The notes beneath the pieces were generated by a model that saw only the letters and a program-made list of their open reading frames with translations, made no database searches and was not told the origin of the DNA. Shown in pieces: positions 21,880 through 30,271 of a stretch of 42,034 bases of DNA; position 1 is the first letter of the stretch, and the number at the start of each line of letters is the position of its first letter. The translations under genes and the position numbers were made by a program. Source of the DNA: Streptomyces longispororuber. Lineage in GTDB: Bacteria; Actinomycetota; Actinomycetes; Streptomycetales; Streptomycetaceae. Location: NCBI RefSeq assembly GCF_024448165.1, contig NZ_JAMOLN010000073.1:1-42034 (forward strand). The letters are read 5' to 3'.

Positions 21880-23073
21880 ATGCTCAGCGCTCAGTCGGCC
21901 GCAGTCGTCCGCGCCACGCTCCCCGCCGTCGGTGCGGCCATCGAGGACATCACCGGGCGGTTCTACGGCAAGCTCTTCGACGCCCACCCCGACCTGCTCC
22001 GCGACCTGTTCAACCGGGGCAACCAGGCGGCCGGCAGCCAGCGGCAGGCGCTCGCCGGCTCCATCGCCGCGTTCGCCACGTACCTCGTGTCGCACCCGGA
22101 CGACAGGCCCGACGTGATGCTGCAGCGCATCGCGCACAAGCACGCCTCGCTGGGCGTGCTCCCCGAGCAGTACCCGGTCGTGCACCAGCACCTGTTCGAG
22201 GCGATCGCCGAGGTGCTCGGCGACGCGGTCACCCCGGAAGTGGCCCGCGCCTGGGACGAGGTGTACTGGCTGATGGCGAACGCCCTCATCGCGATCGAGG
22301 AGCGGCTCTACGCGGAGCAGGGCGTGACCGCAGGCGACGTGTGGCAGGAGTGGGAGGTCGTGTCCCGCACCGATCCCACGCAGGACGTCGCCGCCTTCCT
22401 GCTCCGCCCCGCCGACGGCGCCGCCGCGCCCGCGTTCAAGCCGGGCCAGTACGTGTCCGTCCAGGTCACGCTGCCCGACGGCGCCCAGCAGATACGCCAG
22501 TACAGCCTGACGGGCGCGCCGTCCGCGACGACCCGCTCGATCGCCGTCAAGCGGGTGCCCGGCACCGGCACCACGCCCGACGGCGAGGTATCGCACCACC
22601 TGCACACGCATGTCGGCGCGGGCGACCGGCTGCGGGTCTCGGCGCCCTACGGCGACCTGGTCCTGGCGGTCGACGAGGCGCCGCTGCTGCTCGCCTCCGC
22701 GGGCATCGGCTGCACCCCGATGCTGGCCATGCTGGAGGAGCTCGCGGCCGCCCGGCACACCGGCCCGGTGACGGTCGTGCACGCCGACCGCTCCCCCGAC
22801 ACCCACGCGCTGCGCGCCGAGCACGAGGCGCTGGCCGGGAAGCTCCCCGACGCCACCGCCCACTTCTGGTACGAGCGGCCCGGCTCCGGGCACCGCACCG
22901 GCCGCGTCGACCTCGCGAACGTGCCGGTCGCCCCCGGCACCCGCGCCTACCTCTGCGGCCCGCTGCCCTTCATGCGCGCGGTGCGCGAGCAGCTCCTCGC
23001 CCAGGGCGTGGCGCCGGCCGACATCCACTACGAGGTGTTCGGCCCCGACCTGTGGCTCGCCGCGGCCGCCTGA
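21880..23073 (+). CDS. hmp: Flavohaemoglobin Hmp, nitric oxide dioxygenase
   Basis: A 397-residue flavohaemoglobin with three modules. The globin part (about 1-140) has Tyr29 in the distal pocket (DITGRFYGKLF), Gln54 in NQAAGSQRQA, proximal His88 in RIAHKHASLGV and the Glu of WDEVYWLMAN. The FAD domain contains KPGQYVSVQV and RQYSLTGAP. The NAD domain has ASAGIGCTPMLAML, YLCGPLPFM and a final YEVFGPDLW. The enzyme converts NO and O2 to nitrate using NADH. AAGGAG lies 8 nt before the ATG. Placement immediately after nsrR, with an NsrR-like repeat upstream, indicates NO-induced expression. Confidence 0.95.
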   Translation: MLSAQSAAVVRATLPAVGAAIEDITGRFYGKLFDAHPDLLRDLFNRGNQAAGSQRQALAGSIAAFATYLVSHPDDRPDVMLQRIAHKHASLGVLPEQYPVVHQHLFEAIAEVLGDAVTPEVARAWDEVYWLMANALIAIEERLYAEQGVTAGDVWQEWEVVSRTDPTQDVAAFLLRPADGAAAPAFKPGQYVSVQVTLPDGAQQIRQYSLTGAPSATTRSIAVKRVPGTGTTPDGEVSHHLHTHVGAGDRLRVSAPYGDLVLAVDEAPLLLASAGIGCTPMLAMLEELAAARHTGPVTVVHADRSPDTHALRAEHEALAGKLPDATAHFWYERPGSGHRTGRVDLANVPVAPGTRAYLCGPLPFMRAVREQLLAQGVAPADIHYEVFGPDLWLAAAA

Positions 23074-23076
23074 GCC

Positions 23077-23089
23077 GGGCCGACGGCCC
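23077..23089. terminator. Small hairpin between convergent hmp and the MDR gene
   Basis: GGGCC-GAC-GGCCC fills the 15-bp gap between the two convergent stops. It is short, so termination is uncertain. Confidence 0.35.
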
Positions 23090-24006
23090 TAGGGGCGGAG
23101 CACGATCTTGCCGTGCGTGTGCCCCTGCTCCAGGTCACGGAACGCCTCCCGCACCTGCTCCAGGGGGTAGGTGCGGGCGATCGGCGCCACCAGTTCGCCG
23201 CGCGCGGCGAGCCGGGCGAGTTCGCCGAGGACGACCGCGCAGGCCGCCGAGCCCTCGCCGTGGGTCCGCGCGCCGATCCTGGCGGCGGACCGCCAGGCGC
23301 GGATCGTGTTGATCCGCTCGGGCCGCACCCCCAGCTCCACGGCCAGTTCGACGTACGGGTCGCCGAACGTGTCGATGAACGCGTCGACCCGGTCGCCGGA
23401 GGCCTGCCGGATCCGCTCCGCCACCCCTTCCCCGTACGCGACCGGCACGACGCCGCGCTCCTCCAGCCAGGCATGGTTCCGCTCGCTCGCCAGGCCGATC
23501 ACCGTGGCGCCGCGCCGCCGCGCAAGCTGCACGGCGAGCGATCCGACGCCGCCCGCCGCGCCGGACACCACGACCGTGTCGCCGGGAGCGGGGTCCACCG
23601 CGAACACGGTGGCGTACGCCGTCGTCCCCGCCACGTACAGCGAACCGGCCACGTCCCACGGCAGGCCCTGCGGGCGGGCGACCAGGTTCACGTCGTCGAC
23701 CACCACCAACTCCGCCTGGCTGGCCCGCCGATGGGTGAAGCCGAGGACCTCGTCGCCCACCGCGAAGCCGCGCACCTCCGGGCCGGTCTCCACCACCACG
23801 CCGGCCAGATCGCTGCCCTGCCCGGAGGGGAACGTCGCCGGCCAGCGCGCGTGCAGCGCACCCGTGCGGATGTGCGTCTCACCCGGCTGGATCCCGGCCG
23901 CCCGCACCTCGACCAGGACCTGCGCGGGCCCGGGCACCGGCCGCTGCACCTCCTCGACCTCCAGCACATCGATCCCGCCGTACGCGTGGAACCGCACCGC
24001 CTTCAT
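23089..24006 (-). CDS. Zinc-independent quinone-oxidoreductase-like MDR protein (NADP-dependent)
   Basis: A 305-residue medium-chain dehydrogenase/reductase of the quinone oxidoreductase group. The N-terminal catalytic domain starts MKAVRFHAYGGIDVLEVEEV and contains FPSGQGSDLAGVVVETGPEV. The Rossmann loop is VVVSGAAGGVGSLAVQLAR. The zinc-binding residues of alcohol dehydrogenases are lacking. The C-terminal EQVREAFRDLEQGHTHGKIV is typical. It probably reduces quinones or enals with NADPH. It is convergent with hmp; no operon partner is visible on either side. Confidence 0.9.
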   Translation of the reverse strand: MKAVRFHAYGGIDVLEVEEVQRPVPGPAQVLVEVRAAGIQPGETHIRTGALHARWPATFPSGQGSDLAGVVVETGPEVRGFAVGDEVLGFTHRRASQAELVVVDDVNLVARPQGLPWDVAGSLYVAGTTAYATVFAVDPAPGDTVVVSGAAGGVGSLAVQLARRRGATVIGLASERNHAWLEERGVVPVAYGEGVAERIRQASGDRVDAFIDTFGDPYVELAVELGVRPERINTIRAWRSAARIGARTHGEGSAACAVVLGELARLAARGELVAPIARTYPLEQVREAFRDLEQGHTHGKIVLRP

Positions 24007-24111
24007 TCCGTGATCACCGCACTTTCTGGAGAGGACCGTCCTGGCGTCGACAACGGATCACGAACGCCGCGTCTTCCCCCGTCTTCCCGGGGCAGCTGGA
24101 CACCCGCAGAC

Positions 24112-24717
24112 TCACAGACGGGCGGCCCACGGATGGGCTCCGTACGTCGTGGTGAGCGCGTCCGCGAGCCAGCGGCGCTGCTCCCGTGCGAGATGCGGCA
24201 GCGCCGCGTCGAAGTCCAGTTCGTCCTTGGGGCGCACGCCCTTCGCCTTGTAGTGGAGCTGCACCTCGGGAACCACCACGGGCGTGCCGTCGCCGGTGGT
24301 GAACCCGAGGGCGTCGAGCGGCCTGCTCACGCGCGCGTCACGGCGGGAGACCCATGCGGCCCCCTCGCTCTCCTCCAGCATGAGCTGGATGCGCCAGGGC
24401 GCGTCGGGGCCGGGACGGCACCAGATGTCGTGCACGCCCGGCGCCAGCGGTTCGCCCGCCGCCCAGGGCCGCAGACTGCCCGGCGGGTCGGCGGCCCACA
24501 ACTCCCATCCCCGCAACGCCTGTTGCGCACGGGTCTGATCCCGGCGGAGCACCATCACGTCGATGTCGCCGTGCGCGCGCAGCCGCCGCCCCACGGCCAG
24601 CTCGATGGCGATGCCCCCGGCCAGCCACCACGGTGCGCCGATCTCCTCGAAGAGGGCCGCGACCTCGCCCGCGGGGGCGGGGTCCCAGGGGCCGAACGGT
24701 GCGTGGAGTCGTCTCAT
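24112..24717 (-). CDS. Nucleotidyltransferase-fold protein (aminoglycoside/lincosamide adenylyltransferase-like)
   Basis: A 201-residue protein with the polymerase-beta-like nucleotidyltransferase core: WLAGGIAIELAVGRRLRAHG followed by DIDVMVLRRD, giving the Gly-Gly and Asp-x-Asp catalytic pattern. The later VVPEVQLHYKAKGVRPKDELDF matches the AAT/LinB-type family. Members include antibiotic adenylyltransferases, but most chromosomal copies have no known substrate, so resistance should not be assumed. The ATG at 24717 is chosen over two in-frame upstream ATGs because a GGATGGG sequence precedes it at suitable distance. It stands alone between other minus- and plus-strand genes. Confidence 0.78.
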   Translation of the reverse strand: MRRLHAPFGPWDPAPAGEVAALFEEIGAPWWLAGGIAIELAVGRRLRAHGDIDVMVLRRDQTRAQQALRGWELWAADPPGSLRPWAAGEPLAPGVHDIWCRPGPDAPWRIQLMLEESEGAAWVSRRDARVSRPLDALGFTTGDGTPVVVPEVQLHYKAKGVRPKDELDFDAALPHLAREQRRWLADALTTTYGAHPWAARL

Positions 24718-24861
24718 ACGGCCCATCCTGCCGCTCCGGAACGCCACGCTCCCCCAAGCCCGTACACGGTCTTCACCCGCCCCCCGCTCTTCTGCCAGGG
24801 TGAGGCCCGCATGATCAGTTCACCCTGCATCCATGTTCGTCCACCTCGACGAGGAGCATCG

Positions 24862-25692
24862 ATGAGCCGCCGCGTGCCCAAGCAGCGCACCGCCACCCTG
24901 TCCGCCCTGGTCTGCCTGCTGGCCCTGACCGCCGCCGCACCCGCGGCGCCCTCCGCCGCGCACCGCCCCGCGAAGAAGCCGGCCACGAGTCTGCTGGACT
25001 CCGTGCCCAGGACCGGGGTGCTGCGCGTCTGCACGACGGGCGACTACCGGCCGTTCACCTACAAGGACCCGAAGGACGGCTCGTACCGCGGTGTCGACGT
25101 CGACATGGCGCGCGACCTGGCGAAGAGCCTCGACGCCGAGCCCCGCTTCGTGGACACCACCTGGGCGAACCTGGTGGCCGACCTGTCGGCCGGGAAGTGC
25201 GACGTCGCGGCCGGCGGTGTCTCCGTCACGCTGCCGCGCGCCCGCCAGGTGTCCTTCAGCGAGCCGACCCGCGAGGACGGCAAGACGCCGATCGTGCGGT
25301 GCGCCGACAAGGACAGGTACCGCACGCTCCAGGACATCGACCAGGTCGGCACCACCGTGATCGTCAACCCCGGTGGCACGAACGAGCAGTTCGCCCGCGC
25401 CCACATCAAGCAGGCCACCATCAAGCTCCACCCGGAGAACACCACGATCTTCCAGGAGATCGTGGCGGGCCGGGCGGACGTGATGATGACCGACGCGAGC
25501 GAGACCCGCTACCAGGCCAAGCTCCACCCGGAGTTGTGCTCGGTCCACCCCGACGAGCCGTTCACGTTCGCGGAGAAGGCGTACGCGACGCCGCGCGGCG
25601 ACCGGGACTTCCAGGAGTACGTGAGCCAGTTCGTGCACCTGGCCACGCACGACGGTACGTACGCCACGTACGAAGCGGAATGGATGAGTTGA
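24862..25692 (+). CDS. Secreted PheC-like cyclohexadienyl dehydratase / family 3 solute-binding protein
   Basis: A 276-residue exported periplasmic-binding-protein fold. Residues 1-34 are a Sec signal (LSALVCLLALTAAAPAAPSA) without a good lipobox. The mature part starts GVLRVCTTGDYRPFTYKDP and contains KCDVAAGGVSVTLPRARQV, TVIVNPGGTNEQFARAH, EIVAGRADVMMTDASETR and ELCSVHPDEPFTFAEKAYAT. These blocks resemble Pseudomonas PheC, a secreted prephenate/arogenate dehydratase, more than a transporter subunit. No ABC permease or ATPase gene is adjacent, which supports an enzyme. Catalysis is inferred from resemblance only; an amino-acid-binding protein is the alternative. The ATG has GAGGAG 6 nt upstream. 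Confidence 0.75.
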   Translation: MSRRVPKQRTATLSALVCLLALTAAAPAAPSAAHRPAKKPATSLLDSVPRTGVLRVCTTGDYRPFTYKDPKDGSYRGVDVDMARDLAKSLDAEPRFVDTTWANLVADLSAGKCDVAAGGVSVTLPRARQVSFSEPTREDGKTPIVRCADKDRYRTLQDIDQVGTTVIVNPGGTNEQFARAHIKQATIKLHPENTTIFQEIVAGRADVMMTDASETRYQAKLHPELCSVHPDEPFTFAEKAYATPRGDRDFQEYVSQFVHLATHDGTYATYEAEWMS

Positions 25693-25707
25693 GGGTTCCG
25701 CGGCCGC

Positions 25708-27276
25708 TCAGAGCAGGACCGGTGCGAGGTCGGGTCCGTCGCCCGTGTCGTGGGCGTCCTCGTCGAAGGGGTAGAGCGGGCGCTCCACCCGGTGGTGCCC
25801 CAGGCGCACCAGGTCCTGGTCGACGCCGCCGGGGGTGAGCGCGAGCAGCCAGTCGGCGGCCATCGCGTGCAACTCCGGTTCCAGATAGCCGATCTTGACG
25901 ACGACGAGGTCGTAGGTGCGCGGGTCGATCCCGAGTCCGCCGTCGGCGGGGCCGAGGAAGTCGGCGAGGGTGTGGAACGGCTTGCGGCGCTCGACGAGGA
26001 TCACGGTGAGGCCGCCGACGCGGACGGCCGCCATGTCGACGCCGCGGTCGTACGCCCCGCCCTCGGCGTGGTCCTTCCGGTCGGCGGCGCGCTGCAACGC
26101 CTCGACGGTGCCGGTCAGCCGGTACGGGCCGCCGTGCTGCGCGTCGACCTTGCCGCCGACCGAGAGCGTCACCTCGGCGCCGACCCCGGCCTCGAAGCAG
26201 GCGGCGACGGCGGCCGGGTCGGTGATGCCGGGGTGCACGGCCGTCACCGCGCCGTCGCGGATCGCGTCGTGGGCCAGCAACTCGCCCAGCACGTAGGCCA
26301 GATCACCGGCGCCGCCCGCGGTCGGGTTGTCGCCCGAGTCACTGATGAGGAACGGCCGGCGGTCGGAGGCCACGGCCCGCGCGATGCACTCCCGGGCGCT
26401 GCCGGTCGGGCCCACGAAGACAAAGTCCCGGCGGGCGTCCCAGTAGCGCCGGGCGAGCAACTCTGCTTCCCGCACGGCCAGTTCGGCGTCCTCGCCGGTC
26501 ACCACGACGGCGGCCCTGCAGCGCGGCTCGTCGGCCCACGCGTAGCCGACCCACAGCGCGGCGTCGAGGATGCCGTCCTGCTTCTCGATGCCGGCGAGGG
26601 AGGCGTAGAGCGACGCGGCGGGTTCCAGCCGGGTGCTGGTCTTCTCGCCGGGGAGGAGGACGGGGACCTGGACCCAGGCGCGGTGCGGGCGCAGGCCCTC
26701 GCGCAGGCAGTGGACGAGATTGCGGGCGGCACGCTCCCGGGTGTCCCAGGCGTCCTCGTGCGGAGCCAGGCGGTGGGCGGTGAGCAGGTCGACCGGGGTG
26801 GCGAAGCGGCGCGAGACGTTGCCGTGCAGATCCATCGCGGCGGAGATCATGGGGCGCTGCCCGTCGGGGGTGCCCACCTGGTCGAGGGCCGCGCGCACGG
26901 CTTCGGTCAGGTCGGCCTCGGCATCGGTGAGGCCGACGACGCTCATGGCACCGTGGATGTCGTACACCAGCCCGTCGAGCGGCCCCGACTCCCTGATCCG
27001 GGTGACGAGTTCGTCCTTCAGGAGCAGGTACGACTCGGCTTCCACGGGGCCGCCGGGCAGGGCGACCGCGTGCAGCAGCGGTACCCACTCGACGAGGGCG
27101 GCGAGGTCGCCGTCCGGACGCGTCCAGGTGTAGCGGTCGAGGAGTTCGGCGCCGCGGGTCCGCCGGAAGTCGTCGAGGGTGGAGCGGTGCGGGCAGAACG
27201 TCGACGACTCGATGCCGATGCCGCCGATCCCGATCCGCAGCCGGCGGTCCCGCGCCGGCGCGCTGCTGCTGGTCAT
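25708..27276 (-). CDS. M81 family metallopeptidase (MlrC-like)
   Basis: A 522-residue protein of the M81/MlrC family. It has the N-terminal GIGGIGIESSTFCPHRSTLD, the metal motifs MDLHGNVS and RLAPHEDAWDT, SDSGDNPTAGGAGD in the middle, and the C-terminal MlrC domain with VILVERRKPFHTLADF and VVVKIGYLEPEL. MlrC is the microcystin-degrading zinc peptidase; relatives in soil bacteria have unknown substrates, probably small peptides or cyclic amides. There is no signal peptide, so it is cytoplasmic. It is convergent with the PheC-like gene and divergent from a methyltransferase gene. Confidence 0.9.
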   Translation of the reverse strand: MTSSSAPARDRRLRIGIGGIGIESSTFCPHRSTLDDFRRTRGAELLDRYTWTRPDGDLAALVEWVPLLHAVALPGGPVEAESYLLLKDELVTRIRESGPLDGLVYDIHGAMSVVGLTDAEADLTEAVRAALDQVGTPDGQRPMISAAMDLHGNVSRRFATPVDLLTAHRLAPHEDAWDTRERAARNLVHCLREGLRPHRAWVQVPVLLPGEKTSTRLEPAASLYASLAGIEKQDGILDAALWVGYAWADEPRCRAAVVVTGEDAELAVREAELLARRYWDARRDFVFVGPTGSARECIARAVASDRRPFLISDSGDNPTAGGAGDLAYVLGELLAHDAIRDGAVTAVHPGITDPAAVAACFEAGVGAEVTLSVGGKVDAQHGGPYRLTGTVEALQRAADRKDHAEGGAYDRGVDMAAVRVGGLTVILVERRKPFHTLADFLGPADGGLGIDPRTYDLVVVKIGYLEPELHAMAADWLLALTPGGVDQDLVRLGHHRVERPLYPFDEDAHDTGDGPDLAPVLL

Positions 27277-27372
27277 GCGTCGCGGCTCTCTTCCTGCTGG
27301 GGGCGGTGGCGGCGGAACCCTACCCGCGCGGCGGTGCGCGAAAAGCGTTGGCGGGACGGGGCCGCCCGTGGC

Positions 27373-27378
27373 TAGCGT
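27373..27378 (+). promoter_or_regulatory. -10 hexamer TAGCGT of the methyltransferase gene (leaderless)
   Basis: TAGCGT ends 7 nt before the ATG at 27386, with no ribosome binding site between, so the message is probably leaderless. Confidence 0.5.
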
Positions 27379-27385
27379 CGTTCGA

Positions 27386-28318
27386 ATGACTCACGAGAAC
27401 CCGCTCGCGTACGCGCTGGGGCTCGAAGGCATCGCGCTGATGCGGGCGTTCACCGGAACCGGGGAGCTCCCGGAAGACCCGGATCGGGCCGGGCACGGCC
27501 CGGCGTTCGTGGCCGCGCGGGTCGCGGAGATCCGGCGGCTGCTCGACGACGCGTCGCTCGCGGGGGCCGCGGTCGACGTGGCACGGGTCGACACCGTCGA
27601 GGGGTACCGGATCTGGTCGTCGACGTACGACGGCCCGAACACGGCCTTCGACTACGACGAGCCCGTGCTCGCCGGGATCACGGCGGCCCTGCCGCCGGAC
27701 TCGGTGGTGCTCGACGCGGCCTGCGGCACGGGTCGGCTCGCGGCGCTGGCCGCCGGGTCCGGCCACCGGGTCGTGGGCGTGGACAGCTCGCCCGACATGC
27801 TGGCGATGGCCCGCGAGCGGGTGCCGGAGGGCGACTTCCGGCGCGGCGACCTCCATGCCCTGCCCGTGGCGGACGCGTCGGCCGACCTGGTGACGTGCTC
27901 CCTCGCGCTCACCCACGTGCCCGAACTCGGTCCGGTGCTCGCCGAGTTCGGGCGGGTACTGCGGCCCGGCGGCCTGCTGTTCGTCGCCGACATCCACCCG
28001 GAGCAGGTGGCGCGCGGGGTGATCCCCTCGGTGCGGCGCGCGGACGGCAGCCCCGCCCGGCTCGCGTCGTACGTCCACCGCACGGGCGACTATGTGCGCG
28101 CGGCCCTCGCGGCGGGTCTGTCGGTGCGCCGCTGCGACGAGCCGGCGCCACGGCCCGGGCCGGAGGCCGAGGACGACGGCGCGGCGCGGGAGCCCGGCCC
28201 CGGGCCGTGGGAGGTGTGGCCGTGGTCGCTGTCGGACCTGGCGCCGGAAGCGGCGGACACGGCGTGGGCGGGGATGCCGGCGATGGTGCTGTGGCAGTTC
28301 ACGAGACAGGCCATCTGA
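27386..28318 (+). CDS. Class I SAM-dependent methyltransferase
   Basis: A 310-residue methyltransferase. About 80 N-terminal residues of unknown role precede the core: DSVVLDAACGTGRLAALAAG (motif I), HRVVGVDSSPDMLAMARERV (acidic motif II), DLVTCSLALTHVPEL (motif IV) and FGRVLRPGGLLFVADIHP (motif V/VI). This is the Methyltransf_11/25 type acting on small molecules. A Pro/Gly/Glu-rich loop (RPGPEAEDDGAAREPGPG) occurs near the C-terminus. The substrate is not predictable. It is divergent from the M81 peptidase gene and followed by a BNR-repeat protein gene after 92 bp. Confidence 0.9.
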   Translation: MTHENPLAYALGLEGIALMRAFTGTGELPEDPDRAGHGPAFVAARVAEIRRLLDDASLAGAAVDVARVDTVEGYRIWSSTYDGPNTAFDYDEPVLAGITAALPPDSVVLDAACGTGRLAALAAGSGHRVVGVDSSPDMLAMARERVPEGDFRRGDLHALPVADASADLVTCSLALTHVPELGPVLAEFGRVLRPGGLLFVADIHPEQVARGVIPSVRRADGSPARLASYVHRTGDYVRAALAAGLSVRRCDEPAPRPGPEAEDDGAAREPGPGPWEVWPWSLSDLAPEAADTAWAGMPAMVLWQFTRQAI

Positions 28319-28410
28319 CCTGCGACGAAACCCGCCGGCCCGGCCAATGTCAGTGGCGGGGTGCAGACTGGCCGATACCTGGAGACAACGACGTTTCGGA
28401 GGTGTTCGGC

Positions 28411-29508
28411 ATGACTGAAGTGCTGCTGGCCGTGGGCACGCGCAAAGGGCTGTTCCTTGGACGGCGGACGGGCGGGGGGTCCGGGGCGTCCTGGGTCTTC
28501 GACGACCATCCCTACTTCAACGCGCAGGCGGTGTACGCCGTCGCGATCGACACCCGGGGAGACACGCCCCGGCTCCTCGCGAGCGGGGACAGCGCGCACT
28601 GGGGGCCGTCCGTCTTCCACTCCGACGACCTGGGCCGGACCTGGACGGAGCCGTCGGCGCCCGCCGTCAAGTTCCCCAAGGACACCGGGACTTCGCTGGA
28701 GCGGGTGTGGCAGCTCCATCCGGCGGCGGCCGAGCCGGACGTGGTGTACGCGGGGACCGAGCCCGCCGCGCTGTACCGGTCGGAGGACCGCGGCGAGACG
28801 TTCGAGCTGTGCCGCCCGCTCTGGGAGCATCCGACGCGCTCGCAGTGGGTGCCGGGCGGGGGCGGCGAGGGCCTGCACACCGTGCTCACCGACGCGCGGG
28901 ACCCGCGGGCGCTGACGGTGGCGGTGTCGACGGCCGGGGTGTTCCGCTCCGCGGACGCCGGCGCCAGCTGGGCCCCGGCGAACCACGGGGTGTCGGCGGT
29001 GTTCCTGCCCGATCCGGACCCGGAGTTCGGGCAGTGCGTGCACAAGGTGGCGCGGGACGCCGTCGACCCGGACCGGCTCTACCTGCAGAACCACTGGGGC
29101 GTGTACCGCAGCGACGACGGGGGCGGCCGCTGGACCGACATCGGCGACGGCCTGCCGTCGACGTTCGGGTTCGGGGTGGCCACGCACCCGCGCCGCGGGG
29201 ACACGGCGTACGTGTTCCCGATCACCGCGGACGCGGACCGCGTCCCCGCCGACCACCGGTGCCGGGTCTTCCGCACCCAGGACGCGGGCAAGAGCTGGGA
29301 GCCGCTGTCGAGGGGCCTGCCGGAGGGCGACCACTACGGCACGGTGCTGCGGGACGCGCTGTGCACGGACGACGCGGACCCGGCGGGCGTCTACTTCGGC
29401 AACAGGAACGGCGAGGTGTACGCGTCGGCCGACGACGGTGACAGCTGGCGGCAGTTGGCGTCCCACCTGCCGGACGTGCTGTGCGTGCGCGCGGCCGTCG
29501 TGGGGTGA
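28411..29508 (+). CDS. BNR/Asp-box repeat beta-propeller protein (sialidase/sortilin-like fold)
   Basis: A 365-residue soluble propeller. Asp-box-type repeats are clear: SDDLGRTWTE, SEDRGETFEL, SADAGASWAP, SDDGGGRWTD, TQDAGKSWEP and SADDGDSWRQ, spaced regularly through the protein. There is no signal peptide and no sialidase catalytic arginine triad that I can place, so enzyme activity is not claimed. Such WD40/YVTN/BNR-like proteins are widespread in actinomycetes and serve mostly unknown binding roles. The ATG at 28411 has GGAGG about 10 nt upstream. Confidence 0.85.
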   Translation: MTEVLLAVGTRKGLFLGRRTGGGSGASWVFDDHPYFNAQAVYAVAIDTRGDTPRLLASGDSAHWGPSVFHSDDLGRTWTEPSAPAVKFPKDTGTSLERVWQLHPAAAEPDVVYAGTEPAALYRSEDRGETFELCRPLWEHPTRSQWVPGGGGEGLHTVLTDARDPRALTVAVSTAGVFRSADAGASWAPANHGVSAVFLPDPDPEFGQCVHKVARDAVDPDRLYLQNHWGVYRSDDGGGRWTDIGDGLPSTFGFGVATHPRRGDTAYVFPITADADRVPADHRCRVFRTQDAGKSWEPLSRGLPEGDHYGTVLRDALCTDDADPAGVYFGNRNGEVYASADDGDSWRQLASHLPDVLCVRAAVVG

Positions 29509-29580
29509 CACGGGAGCACGGGGCGGTCGGCCGGAGGACCGTGGCCGACCGCCGGTTGAAGTGCTCCGCGTGTACGGCAG

Positions 29581-29586
29581 TAGGGT
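29581..29586 (+). promoter_or_regulatory. -10 hexamer TAGGGT of the ung-nagK unit (leaderless)
   Basis: TAGGGT ends 7 nt before the GTG at 29594. This supports that GTG, rather than the GTG at 29585 inside the hexamer region, as the start. Confidence 0.5.
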
Positions 29587-29593
29587 GACGCCC

Positions 29594-30271
29594 GTGGCAC
29601 CACGACCCTTGCATGAAATCGTCGAGGCGGGCTGGGCGAAGGCCCTGGAACCCGTGGCCGGGCAGATCACCGCGATGGGAGAGTTCCTGCGCGCGGAGAT
29701 CGCCGCCGGGCGCACCTATCTCCCGGCCGGAGCCAACGTGCTCCGCGCCTTCCAGCAACCGTTCGACGACGTCCGGGTGTTGATCGTCGGGCAGGACCCC
29801 TACCCCACGCCGGGGCACGCGGTCGGCCTGTCGTTCTCCGTCGCGCCCGACGTGCGTCCGCTGCCGGGCAGCCTCATCAACATCTACCGGGAGCTGGGCA
29901 GCGACCTCGGCCTGCCGCAGCCGTCGAACGGGGACCTGACGCCCTGGACCCAGCAGGGCGTCCTGCTGCTCAACAGGGCGCTGACCGTGGCGCCCCGCCG
30001 CCCCGCGTCGCACCGCGACAAGGGGTGGGAGCAGGTCACCGAGCAGGCGATCAAGGCGCTCGCCGCGCGCGGCCGGCCGCTGGTGTCCGTGCTGTGGGGC
30101 CGGGACGCGCGCAATACGCGGCCCTGGCTCGGCGAGTACCCGGCGATCGAGTCACCGCACCCCTCCCCCATGTCCGCGGACCGCGGCTTCTTCGGCTCGC
30201 GCCCCTTCAGCCGGGCCAACGACCTGCTGGCCCGGCAGGGCGCGCAGCCCATCGACTGGCGGCTGCCGTGA
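29594..30271 (+). CDS. ung: Uracil-DNA glycosylase, family 1
   Basis: A 225-residue family-1 uracil-DNA glycosylase. The water-activating motif is VLIVGQDPYPTPGHAVGLSF, followed by GSLINIYRELGSDLG, GVLLLNRALTVAP and the Leu-loop region SPHPSPMSADRGFFGSRPFS, where HPSPMS carries the catalytic His. It removes uracil from DNA to start base-excision repair. The proline after GQDPY (PTPGHA) differs from the usual GQDPYHG/GQDPYHN, a variant I recall for a second Ung copy in Streptomyces. Its stop overlaps the next gene's start (GTGA), so the kinase-like gene is translated with it. Confidence 0.92.
   Translation: MAPRPLHEIVEAGWAKALEPVAGQITAMGEFLRAEIAAGRTYLPAGANVLRAFQQPFDDVRVLIVGQDPYPTPGHAVGLSFSVAPDVRPLPGSLINIYRELGSDLGLPQPSNGDLTPWTQQGVLLLNRALTVAPRRPASHRDKGWEQVTEQAIKALAARGRPLVSVLWGRDARNTRPWLGEYPAIESPHPSPMSADRGFFGSRPFSRANDLLARQGAQPIDWRLP

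Noticed and set aside
21853..23028. 391-residue minus-strand frame opposite hmp
   Set aside because: It is an Arg/Gly/Val-rich shadow; the plus strand encodes a complete flavohaemoglobin.
24112..24717. Calling the nucleotidyltransferase an antibiotic resistance gene
   Set aside because: Only the general fold and Asp-x-Asp motif are visible; chromosomal relatives mostly have unknown substrates.
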